Assembly (NCBI GenBank): GCA_036571765.1
Contig: BROE01000010.1
Location: 9,619,101-9,683,100, forward strand
Origin: Plecoglossus altivelis
Lineage: Eukaryota > Chordata > Actinopteri > Osmeriformes > Plecoglossidae
DNA length: 64,000 nt
Direction of reading: 5' to 3'
The notes under the pieces were generated by a model. The model had not been told where the DNA came from. It searched no databases and saw nothing but the letters and a program-made list of their open reading frames with translations. Each line of letters begins with the position of its first letter. Position 1 is the stretch's first letter. A program made the translations under genes and the position numbers. Below, in pieces: positions 25,122 to 36,490 of this stretch.

Positions 25122-27172
25122 CTGTTATTAGGAAACGTACAGGCACAACATCTTTGAATGAGTGCAATCAATTGTGTAATGTTATCAGGATAAAAATGTA
25201 AACCGCAATTTATAATGCCCTTGCCTATTTTATAGTAAAGCTTTAAAAGAAATGCTAACATCCTCTCATTACATCATCAAAGAGCGAAGAAATCTTTTCA
25301 TTTAGAGGGTAAACTTGATATAACACTCTTTCTAAAGTAATCAGGCTCTTGCCTGGCTCCCCAACCAGTGCTATTTGATGTATTTTTCATCACTACAAAT
25401 TCAGTTACTTCTCCTCAAACATCTTCAATGCTGCAAATGTGTCTGCTTTGTACTGCAGCCATTAGTGGTTATCAAACATTGTACAGCATACATCCAAAAT
25501 GGATTTTGAGATTATTTAAGCAAACGGACAATCAAGCAATTGCATAAATATGACATACATAATATATGGTATATAAATATATATATACCATAGCATTGCA
25601 GGGTGGACTGAAAACAATGGAGGGATGTAGGTTATTTTCCAACGTTGATGTACTATATAAAAACAACCACTCTGACATTAGTCAGACATTTACAGTATTC
25701 CAACTATTTGAAATCTAACATTGTTTAAGCACTCAAGTATAAAAGCTCCAAAAGAACTTGCATCCTTCATGTTTCTGAAATTCAATTCACTTAATTGTAT
25801 TTGTCCCAAAGCATATCCAAAAGGCTAGTCTACAAACAACACATCCCTTACGAGTAGCAGCTATTTCAGGATGTAAAATGCTACCGGTCAGACAGCTGCC
25901 ATGATTGCATGATCCAAACTAACCATGTAAGCTCACTGGCACACCTCACACAGCTCTGGACAGGATGAAAAATGATAGCAACATGAGCCCTTTGTCCTGG
26001 CCCCTGCCCCCTGAGATGCTTTCAAGTCGCTCTGTGAACAGTGGATCTCTCAGCCAGCCATAAGGCTGTAATAACAGGGCGCCACTAAATTTGCGACCAG
26101 GGCCACCTGGCTAATTAACCTGGGCGTGATGACAGTTCATGGTGCTCAGTGACGTCTTACTCTGTGTATATTGTCTAACAACTAGCTTGGTACATTAGTT
26201 AGAAACTCACTAGACCCATGTTTAATATGCTATGTCTGCAGCGACAATGGTGTACAGAGTGAAGCAATCTTGCACGGATAGTCCCCATTCCTATAAGAAC
26301 ACAAGTACTTAATTACTTTAAATGTCATCGTCTCACCAATGGGATTAAGTCATTTGGGATTGTAGGGAAACATTTTTACAATTGCATAATTTGGCTTTGC
26401 CAAATTTCTTAGCATTCTGTCATACAAGTAAGCATGAAAAAAGGTTGGATCTCTAACGCTACAGTGTTGCTCGTAAGAAACTAAATATAAACAAAAAAAA
26501 CGAAACAAGAAATGAAACCAAACTGGGTTCACTGGTTCCAAAGACAAATAGGCCCAGCAAATCCACAACCTGCCATAATTTTATTTTCTATTTTTTGGTA
26601 CAGCAGCAAAGCTCCTTGTCTTTTAGGTTTTTATTAGAGTCATGTTTTTGTCATTAGTTATGAATGACATTCCTGGGAGACTGGCTAGTCTGTGCCTACT
26701 GTAAGATGCATTACCGTTAATACCCTGGTACACATGGATTTGAGATGGACATTTCGCTTGAAAAACCAAAGCAGCCCCATTTTTGGATCCCTCACAATCA
26801 CAGTTCATTAGTAAGAAAAATAATGCCGGAAGCAATTCCATGTAGAAACAGGAAAATCAGTTGAGGCTGTGCCGTCCCTCCCTCTCTCTATCCCCCTCTC
26901 TCTCATATCTGATTCCAAACACCTGCTGAAGCAGTTAGGCTCCACTTGGGTGGTTCTTGTAGTATTTATACCCAAGATTTTATTGTCCCGGGAGAAGGTT
27001 TAATCAGAGTTAACTCTGTCTGGAACCCAATGAGAGGGCGATTCCTCTCCTCCACTCCCCTCCACTACCCAGACTCTCTCACACACCACACACAAAGACA
27101 CACACGCACTGTCGTAAATGCAGGGGCTAGCCAAAGTGATAGAATGTGCTGCAGTGAATGATCAATATGTTT
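25122..27172. other. Gene-free AT-rich DNA
   Basis: Holds the AT hairpin at 25565-25592 and a CT-rich patch near 26873-26906. Open frames are short and unconvincing. Confidence 0.6.
25565..25592. repeat. AT-rich inverted repeat
   Basis: Arms TATGGTATATA (25565-25575) and TATATACCATA (25582-25592) are exact complements around a six-base loop. Confidence 0.75.
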
Positions 27173-27210
27173 GGTCTATAAATAGACCTTAGCGCAGTGT
27201 GGCGCTAAGG
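27173..27210. promoter_or_regulatory. MEF2-site palindrome fused to a second hairpin
   Basis: GGTCTAT (27173-27179) and ATAGACC (27182-27188) flank AA, so the centre CTATAAATAG (27176-27185) is a perfect MEF2 consensus. The last two bases start a second perfect inverted repeat, CCTTAGCGC (27187-27195) and GCGCTAAGG (27202-27210), with a six-base loop. MEF2 is active in neurons and muscle. Function is inferred. Confidence 0.45.
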
Positions 27211-29790
27211 AGGAGGGATGCAGTGGTAATATATTTTATGGAGGAACCCGGCCAGCCTCAGCATGAAGACATGCACACGTATGTGGCCTGGGTTGTTTCC
27301 ATGCAGCAGCTATATGTGACCAGTCCACTGTAAAGGCCCAAATGTCTAAAGTATATTTTTATTGGTTTGATTCATATATTTTCTTGACTTATTTTGGTTA
27401 TTTCTGAGCTGGGTTTAAATAATCAGAGGGAGTGAAATTCCACACTTCATAAGACTTGTATGTGTACAGTAGAAAAAGCATTGTGGACAACAACATCTTC
27501 TATTGTGATAATAGTTCTACACTACATGTGCTAGGATACCACCATGTAAAATATCAATCAACTCTTTGGCCATCCTATTTTGTCGATTTGTGTTTTGCTG
27601 TTAGACAACCCCCTGAGATCCTTTGTGTGTTTAGAACGTAAACGTGTTGTGTCCTTCAGTCACTTATGCTTCATTTGGAGAGAGGTGTGTGTGAAATTAG
27701 AATGACCTTTTGGTATTTCGAAATATGAGAAGCTGACGGATTGCATATTACTGTGATCATTTTCTCTCACTTTCAAGCCACAGCAGCGTGGCTGATCTAG
27801 TGATTACACGTCCACATCTGAAGATTTCAAAGTCTCATTAGCCGATGCATGCGGCGAAAAAAGGTGACTCAATGATTAGAAGACGTTTTTCGGGAACATT
27901 ATTAGCTCAGCGTCCATCTAGGCATTGTAAGAAATAAATGAATAACCCAAAGAGACTCATCCGGCCCGACGTACATAACACCACCTTTTCAAATAGACAA
28001 GTGAAGCAGAACTACCTCGCTTTTAAGTTCCTGTCAAAAGCAGGTGGGAATTAAGAGATGAGACCGGGTTTCCATGTGTTTGACGGGTTTGTACTGTTTG
28101 GGCATCCTTAAATCTGCCCCCCCAAAAAGACTGCCGCAGATGACATTATGCAAATGGTACACATTTGAACGATAATCACAGCAGACAAGGGCCCTAAGGG
28201 AGCGATGACAGATGTCACCGTTTGATTATAAATGTCAACTCTGAAAAGTGGGCTGCAACACACGGTCCTTAATTTCTCATCTAGACACCCCAGTTTATCT
28301 TCTCATGAGTAGTCTAGTAATTACTAATCGTGGGCTGCCATTCAGTGTGGAACAAATAATGTCCAAGCAATCTGACAATTATGCATATATATGGAGTCCA
28401 ATAAGCAGGAAGCGGATGCTTTTGCCATCTCCGAATGAATGCAGTGGTGTCAGAGAGGTTACATCTACTTGTGTCGAAAGGTTGTGTGGACGTGAGCGCC
28501 TTCTGGGTTTCATTTCATCTGAGGACAAAAAGGAAAGGTACGCTTCAGGCCAATCTGACACAGAAAACCCACTGCTGTTTGCAAGTTGAGAACATGGGAT
28601 GCCGTTTTTCTTCTTTCATGGTACATCATCTAGCAGCACAGCTTCAATAAAACAGTGTACACACTTAAGAAATGTTCTAAATAAAACTGACATTTAAATT
28701 CACAATGTAATCTACCCGGTAAGAAGCTCTGAAAACAACTAGTCACATCAACTCTGATCTGATCTAACAGCAGCCGTTGAGTTGAGGTCCCTCGACTACC
28801 TACTGTATGCACACACTGTAGCAGAGGCAGACAACAGTGGCCCATGTATAGTTAAACTATATCCTTTTGGACAGTTTCAGAAATGGACATGAAAAAGAAG
28901 TTGCTGTACAAATACAACTGTTGTAGGTTAATTGGTGCAAGGTTGATGTTATACGTATGTGTGCTATGAGACTAATGAAGCTCCAAATGTCACCCAAGCA
29001 ACACTTGTAAAAATCATTGCTTGCCAGCAGACTTTGTGTAATCCCATAAAATCTGCTTCAGAGAAGTGATACTGTGGGGTTCCATCAGAAGAACATTGAG
29101 CTCTTTCTCATGCACGATCCCTATGCATGTCTATCAAGCTTGGCCTCTATTGGAAGTAACTTACCTTGCAAATTTTCAGCACATAAATATAATCCCGGTA
29201 TTAGAAAATCTGATATTCCTCAGAAAGCGTTTATAGATTCCTAGATTTAATCAGTCATCTGGCTTCCGAATGAAATACAAATGATGAAGTGAGGGGCAGC
29301 ATCAAATTAATTAAGAAAAAAGGTTCTGAAAAGGAGGTGATATTTGTCTTCATCGTCCTGTCTGTCTTGCAATTTCCTCGTTTGGCCAACACACTTTAGA
29401 GGTGCATCAACAATATAAACAGTGTCTCATTAATCACTCCAATCGCCTTGGACCTTGGTAAACAAATTGCTTTTTTCACTTCATGTCATGAGAAAACAAA
29501 TGACACATTTGTAGTCTATTTTTCATTACAATACTACCAGTTATAAAGAAATTGATCAGACTTTTCACGGTCAAAATGTTTGGCTCAACTACAGTAAACC
29601 ACATGAAACTTGTTTTCTTTTCACGAGGCTATCAGCAAGGGAAGCTGTGTCATGGACAAGATTTGGAATCATTCAAGAAAAATTTAAAAAGCACATTCAC
29701 ATACAGCCATCTAGCTTCATGTAATGGTGAGCTGAAGCACATTTAAGTGTGTCTGTTGCCATGTAAGTGGGTGGGTTGCTTAAGTGTTAC
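27211..29790. other. Gene-free DNA with an enhancer-like centre
   Basis: 27840-28215 looks like a conserved non-coding block: an octamer ATGCAAAT at 28148-28155, CACCTTTTCAAA near 27982, and CAGATG/CAGATGTCA elements near 28137 and 28210. A minus-strand GTAAGT donor at about 29164 lies after a short open segment but does not fit the phases of the neighbouring exon candidates. No gene is recognised. Confidence 0.45.
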
Positions 29791-29833
29791 CTCTGACACA
29801 TTAATCACAAGGACGTACTCTTCTGCGCTGGAG
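29791..29833 (-). other. Candidate coding exon H (unassigned gene)
   Basis: An excellent minus-strand acceptor (ACTCCCCTCTCTTCAG) and a fair donor (CAGAG|GTAACA) frame 43 bases. One frame is open and reads SSAEEYVLVINVSE. It needs two incoming bases and leaves phase 0, which is compatible with candidate exon E downstream and with the segment at 30385-30422 upstream. The product is unknown. Confidence 0.28.
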
Positions 29834-30384
29834 CTGAAGAGAGGGGAGTATGGAGGAATGTGTCACACATGAGCCTATGACAGGAACAGAGAGGAGGAGG
29901 GAGAGAAGCCTCTGTGAGTGGTACCCAGTGACACATTCATCACGGGGACACCCGAGTTTGTTGGAGGGCACTTGCTGGAACCATGAAGACAAGCACACAT
30001 GCATATGCGATGATCTGGACTTGGTCTGCGGTTTAGTGTGGGGTGCTTAGATTTCGATCCATTACAGAAAGCACTGAACTTATCTGCATACAGTACATCT
30101 TGTGCGGAAATACCATTTACTGAAGGACTCTTGAAAAAAAGATGAAGTATGAGTCTGTGTAATAAGTATCATGTAATGCTGTGAAAACCTGTGATACATC
30201 TGACTGGCAGCACATCTTAAACTCCCGGAACGTACCAATAATACCCACTTCACTGTGGGCGAGGCCCACAAAGATCTTACGGCTCTTCTGAAGTAACACC
30301 GACTCAGCACTATGCAAAGCACTGATTATGCAGCGACCGTAGAACTAGGAGGGAGAACAGCTGCTTGGGTCTCATGGTAGATAC

Positions 30385-30422
30385 CTTCTGATCTTGGTAA
30401 TCAATTCAGTAATTAGAGATCT
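30385..30422 (-). other. Candidate coding exon I (unassigned gene)
   Basis: A pyrimidine-rich acceptor (GTTGTCCCTTGTCGCCAG) and donor (AGAAG|GTATCT) on the minus strand enclose 38 bases. Only the phase-0 frame is open (RSLITELITKIR) and it leaves phase 2, which fits candidate exon H. Very short, so chance is a serious alternative. Confidence 0.22.
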
Positions 30423-33400
30423 CTGGCGACAAGGGACAACTAATGTCCCTCCTTTGTCCAGTCCTATATTTATAAAGACATACTTTGACTAAGTACTCTT
30501 AAGGATTTTAACTCGTAACACGATTTGTTCCATACTGATTGCGGTTGTTGGTTGGTTTCCAAAGAATTATACTGTTTCACGTTAAGATCCATTTTGGTTT
30601 CAACTTCACTTGAGTCTGCTTGTGGTGCTTCAGTGGACTTTGCAGTACAGTAAGTTCCTTAAAAGACCATGGCTGATTAGTCTTATTTCACTGGCTTTTG
30701 TGGAAAGATGTTGAGTTCATTCTCCAGAAAAGTGTTTTATTGAACCTTTTTCCAACCAAATCTACAGTTACAGTCTCTGCTGTTACTGCAGAATCTCTAC
30801 TTTATGCTGCTTTAACCCAGGTGAGCTCATAGTACAATTCTACTACTGACACAAATCATTTGTATCTAGAGGGTCTTTTGTTTTAGTACTATACCGTTTA
30901 ACAGTAGATTTTTGAGTAAAAGAAAGAAATGGGGGTGACATTAAAGTGTGTCAGTTGCAGGCAAGGCTACTTACCACATAAGTGCCGTTTTAAAGAAGCT
31001 GTGCTATAACAGCTTTATGATAAGTTTACCATTCAGTATGTCATTTTCTGTATTTTTGTGCAATTGCATATTTTCTAAAACAACCAGAAGTTCTCATAAC
31101 ATGGCAAGCATTTCTTTCTTTCTTTTCTGAAAGACTACAACGTTAGTGGGTGGTGGGGGGATAAATTCACTTTGTACTTTCAGTAGGGTTAATCTAACCT
31201 CCAGTCGATGCCATCAATCACCTGGGTCATGATTCAGATTGGGTCCGAAAATAGGTCAGGGAAGGAAGGAATAAAAACGACAGTTGGCTATTGATTGGTG
31301 TTTTTTTTCCACATTAGCGCCACACAGATGCAGGAGATTAGTGGAGGGTGTCAGCGACAGGCATCGCCAACAACAGGATTCGTTTTAAAAAGCTGACTGC
31401 CACATTATTTTTGCTATGCTCTACTGGCATGCAGTCCAGCACAAGGAACACAACTAACTTGCACTCTGATAGATTTGTATTGGATGTGTCCCTTTATCCT
31501 ATCACATTGAAAGTATTGTCTATTTGCTGAATGAGTTCAATGCCTTAATGCCCTGGTGACCATGGACATTTTCTACGTGTGCGTTGAATGTTTTATTGTA
31601 CTGCTATTCGGTAGATTAAATGTCTCATGAAATCTTCTATACAGTTTGTCCCTATTGTACTGTAAAATTACAACCTAACAAACTTGTATGCAATGTGTCA
31701 TGGTCCAATGAGATCTTAACAGAGGACAGATTAGACCTGAACCACAAAACATTGACTCAGCTTAAGTGTTTGAGCCCTGTCAGCAAATGGCTTCTCCATA
31801 ACTTAATGTGGAGGCTACAGTGGATTGACAGAGTGCACTATCGACCTACAGAGGCTAGTTGGAATATGACGCACAGAGGAGTCCACATATTTCTTTTCAT
31901 TCACATGTTTTCCAACTTTACTACGACAAAAAGTGAAACATTTCTGTTTAACAACTCAACTATAAGTTGAACAACTTTCATCTAAATCCCTTCTAAAGTA
32001 TAAAATACTCTAGATAAATGATCTGATATTGAGGAAGATATAAATATATATATATATCATCTGAGAAGGGAAGTAAAGTACTTTTATAAGAATACATTTA
32101 AATAATTGTGAGAAATGGCAGTATTCACCAATTAACTAATACAGTCTTAAAGCTTCACCCTTTAGGTGGTTTGTCAGTTTGCCGACAGCTAGCTGAGTCG
32201 CAGAACTATCCTACTGTGCCCACCCAAACACATGTCGGCAGAATCAGTTTTGGAGCAGGTTTTCTGCCAAGGGCTTAGCTTAAATATCAGCCCATTGGGA
32301 GGATGGAATTCCCTTTTATAATTTCCTGCTGTTCCACCACTATGGCCTTCATTAATTAAGTCAAGCTGTAAAAGGAATACTCCATACAATACTTGTATGT
32401 ACAAGTGATTATGACTTCAATCATTATAAGACAACATATTTACAGTGCCATTTAGTTCCACAGTATTCAGGTTGTAAATGAAACCCCAAAAGAGACTTTT
32501 AGATATGCTACTGAGAGAAAATTAAGAGAAAAAGAAATGTTTATCAACAGGGTTTATGGTGTGGTTGCCATGACCCTGTTATTAAATAAGTTAAACATCA
32601 CTTTTATGACTTTGCTGTGTCATATTTGACTGTCTGCAGTGACTCAGGTGTCTGTAAAATGTTAACATTTGGACTGTTTTCTATTCCTTCCCATTTCATA
32701 AGATGAAGTGAATTGAATGTTCGTGCGTTACCAGTTCACACTCACCAAACATGATTTGCATTTCTATTTCACAGATGAAACTACAGCTTATGAAGAGAAT
32801 GCAGGCAGGATTTTAAGACTGCTACATTGAGAGTCGTCACACCGGCTTTCTTCCTTGTAAGTCCTTATTAAACTAGAGACTGCACTCATTGTGTATCTCT
32901 GGCATTGAGAATCTGAACTCTTTCAGCTATTAAAGGCCTATGACAACAGACTCTGGTCATGGCAGTTTATCACTCTGACTGTTGAGTAGATTGATGCAGA
33001 ATCCAACTCAAGAAAGATCTACTTAGTTCATCGGAAACAAGTAAAGGGAATAGAAGAAAACTGAAAGTACTCTTTCGTAAAACCTGTGTGGGAGTTTCCA
33101 GTCGCGATGCCACATAAACCCCAACTGTGGTCAACCCAGGGGAATGCGTGGGCTGGGTAGCTGCTGAGAGCTGCCAGTTAATTGGATGAGTGCAAGATAA
33201 CGGTGAGTGCTCCATATCTTCCCACCATACTGTATGTGACAGAGACCAGAAAACACCAGCAGCTAGTGCTAAGCTCCCTGTGAATGGTGCAATCATTGAC
33301 AAGGAGGGGGGGGGGGGGGGGTGAGTGTAATTAAACACCGCTTTTGTCTCCCAAAGCCAGGGGCAGAATATGATGGTCCTTGTGAGCAGCCAGTCTGAGC

Positions 33401-36400
33401 TTTAGACACTTCAATTAGAATGGCAATGCTTTCCTCAAAGGAACCGAGTGTGTACATTTCCTGTAAACTGGGAAAGCGAGAGTTGAGCAAGTGAATGATT
33501 ATTAGTGGAGATAATGTTGTAAGGAATGACGTGAAGTGAATAAAGGGATATTGTGCTGCAATTACAGTCCAGATGTGCACAGTAGAAGAGACCGGGGCTG
33601 ATTACTTTAGAATTCTTAACTACTTGCGATCCCCATTAAGGTGATTGTTACTCCGTACTCAACACAATCTTGTACGTAAACATGTTACCCAACACCCATT
33701 TGCAGTCAATCATTCTAATACTTCTGATATGTCTCAGTGACATACCAAAGTCATTTTCAATCTTCCTAAAGACCATATCCTTTTATATTCATTTCACATA
33801 TTTACAAAATCTAGATGAGACCATTGCGAAAGCCAAGCATGTCTTGCAAAAATGATGATGTGTGGGTGATAAGCTTTGGAAACACTGACCCTCCTTCGCC
33901 TCCTCAGCTGTCGATTTCCCTGGGTCGGCTTTTAGCAGGGATCTTCAACCGAAGAGCACAGATTGACAAACCGTTATGTTCTTGTTTTTTTCTGATTGAA
34001 AAAATCCTTAGCGGCTTTGCACAGCTCTGAGTGGGTGTAGGCAGGCAAGAGCAGACTATTAGCACATTCCAATACCTTTTTTTCTCTCTTTCAAAAATGG
34101 TTAACATGCGAACATTACAGAGCTGTTTCACTGTTGCCCATTAGGAATTAGAATACGTGAGACAGCTGCTGAACAGACATGACTAAGTTGTCCGTGGGCC
34201 CAAAGTGCAAAAAGCTGTTAATTATCAGGGATAGCAGGAGGAGAGCTGTGAAATTCACGGGTTGTGTGCTCTCATGTTCCACAAAGAGGATTTATCAGCA
34301 AACTGATCTCGTTTTGCCAGTGTCTGCAATTTTTTGCTTTTTGTTGAAGCGAAGCATACAAGTAAAAGTGCAATTATACCAGACGGAGACTTACAAGTAA
34401 AAAAGTAAAGTTGGTTGGTTTCATGTTACATTGTTACCTCAACCACTCCACCATACCCTGTCAGAGTGGGATTGTGGGTAGGTTCGTGTGCAGTATAAGG
34501 AGGGGCCTGTCTTCTGTTACTTCATATCAACTCCCTCCTTCAGAATTGGTGGGTAGGACAGTGTCTTGCCTTAGTAGGTGGAGCTGCAGTCAAACAATGA
34601 CAACCAACATTTCCTGTACAGACAGTCTTTGTCTTCTTCATATTGACCATTGACTCAGACTTCATAATGAATAAACACTATTTAACTAAAATATTGATTG
34701 ATGAGCAGAACAAATGCACCAGAACCTGATCTGGAGTCTTTAATTGTAACTCAATGTCATTGCTTAAACGAAACAAAGGCGTTACATTATGCAAGAAACT
34801 TTGGCAGACATTCACAGATAACTTGCCAAATCCTGATAGCATCAACTCCCGTGGTTGCACTTAAGATGAAAAAAAGTCATCACATAGAGTAGCTTTGTGA
34901 TTTGCACTTAGGTACGTGTACCTGCTGATTTCATCATAGAGTGGCCAAAATATTGGTTATAAGAAATGTTTATTTGTTCAGAGTATGAAAGTGGACACCT
35001 TTTTAAGATAGAGGTTTTTCATTGGATTTTAATCCTGGCTTTGTTGTTGAACCTAATGTACAGACTCATGCCTTGGGCTAAAACTGATAATGCTTAACAA
35101 ATGGTGCTTTGCAATTTTCCTGTTGATGAGAAATGACAGAAGAACCACTACTGAAGGCGTAACACAGACGTCCAAACAATGGTAACCATAACCTTCTCAG
35201 CTTGCTGTTTTTATAGTAGAGCTCCAAAACATTACCCTTATTCAAATTCTCAATCAACAAAGAGCTAAGATTCAAAGGGCTAATGGAATAAAGAAAAAAA
35301 TGGGATGACTGTAGTCTGCCACTGACACCTCCCGTCGGGCTTGCCTAAGATCAAAAGGAAGAGAGGGGAAAAAAACGAGGGAGGAAAATAGAGCAGTGAA
35401 CCACACACACAGAGTGAAAACATGACTCTACCCGGCGACGTGGCGTGATGGACTGCACTCCCGACAGATAAATCTGATGCGGTGAAAAGGCAGGATGCTG
35501 AGCTGAGCGTTCAGCACTCTCAACTCCCGGCCGCTGCGACGTGTCGGGAATGTCGGAACAGATGCTCACACGTAGAGCAAGCCTGGCCTAATTTAGACTG
35601 CGTGATGAAAAATGGACAGGAAAGTGCTTACTTGGCTTCCCCTCACCCCAACCCTGCGCCGCCTCCTAGAAACTCTTGGAGTGGACAGCCTGCAGCCCGT
35701 TGAGGTGCTAACCTAATTAGAGCTACATCACTCTGCCACCGTCCTCCCGCTGCTTGATCAACTAGACAGTTGTCCCAACAGGGAGGATGCTTCCTTTGAT
35801 GCAAATCAAAACCACTGCTGAGAGGAGATCATGTAGCTCACCTCCAAGGGCAAACCCAAAATGGAGCCAATCCATTATCAAAAGAGCACCATGTTCAAAC
35901 TCAGAACAGTCAGGTTCTGGCTGATCACTTTCTCTGGCTTTTAGTTTTGATGTTGTGTGAGCTTTTCTTTTTCTTTTTTTAAATTGTGACCAAAAATGTG
36001 AAACAACAGATCGAAAGATAAAGCTTTCCAGTGACCTACAACACAATATCCATTATGGTTTCCATAAAATATAATGTGCATAACAATGTCAAGTATTGAA
36101 GCTATTTTCACAAACACTTTTATCCTAAAGTACTGTATAATGTATGCCACCTCTTCACCAACAGCAATACCAGCATGCAGACCCACAATCCCTTTTGTGT
36201 TTCAGTCATTTTACCTGCTGCTGCAAAACACCATGGTCGCGATGGTCGGACTACAAAGCAGCGAGCAGGGCCCCCCTTGCTATCATTTAGCAGTGGGCCA
36301 TATATCCTGGGCTGACCCTGATGCATCATATTGATACTTGCATGGAAAGAGGCCTCTGTCGTCCATCTTAGCCTGACACCAAAGAACAGTGATGTTTTCG

Positions 36401-36458
36401 TTTGGCAGCATTGCCGGGGCATATTTCACTCACTGATGGCGTTCTCTGCCTCTGGCTT
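30423..36458. other. Gene-free DNA with a G16 run
   Basis: Many splice-like pairs can be drawn on the minus strand (for example near 30990, 32753-32793, 34433-34452 and 36211-36246), but each encloses only 20-45 bases and carries little evidence. Other structure: an AT run at 32044-32058 and the G run at 33306-33321. The best of the open segments is 35849-35907 on the minus strand, discussed in the findings. Confidence 0.5.
33306..33321. repeat. G16 homopolymer
   Basis: Sixteen consecutive G on the plus strand, quadruplex-capable. Confidence 0.9.
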
Positions 36459-36490
36459 CCCCCCCCCCTTTTCCCCCTTTCCCTTCCCCC
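36459..36490 (-). repeat. G-quadruplex-type tract
   Basis: The plus strand reads C10-T4-C5-T3-C3-T2-C5, so the minus strand holds four G tracts of three or more with loops of two to four bases, matching the usual quadruplex rule. Confidence 0.75.

Noticed and set aside
29164..29208. Open segment with a GTAAGTTA donor on the minus strand
   Set aside because: Its only open frame needs an incoming phase of 1, which fits neither neighbouring candidate exon.
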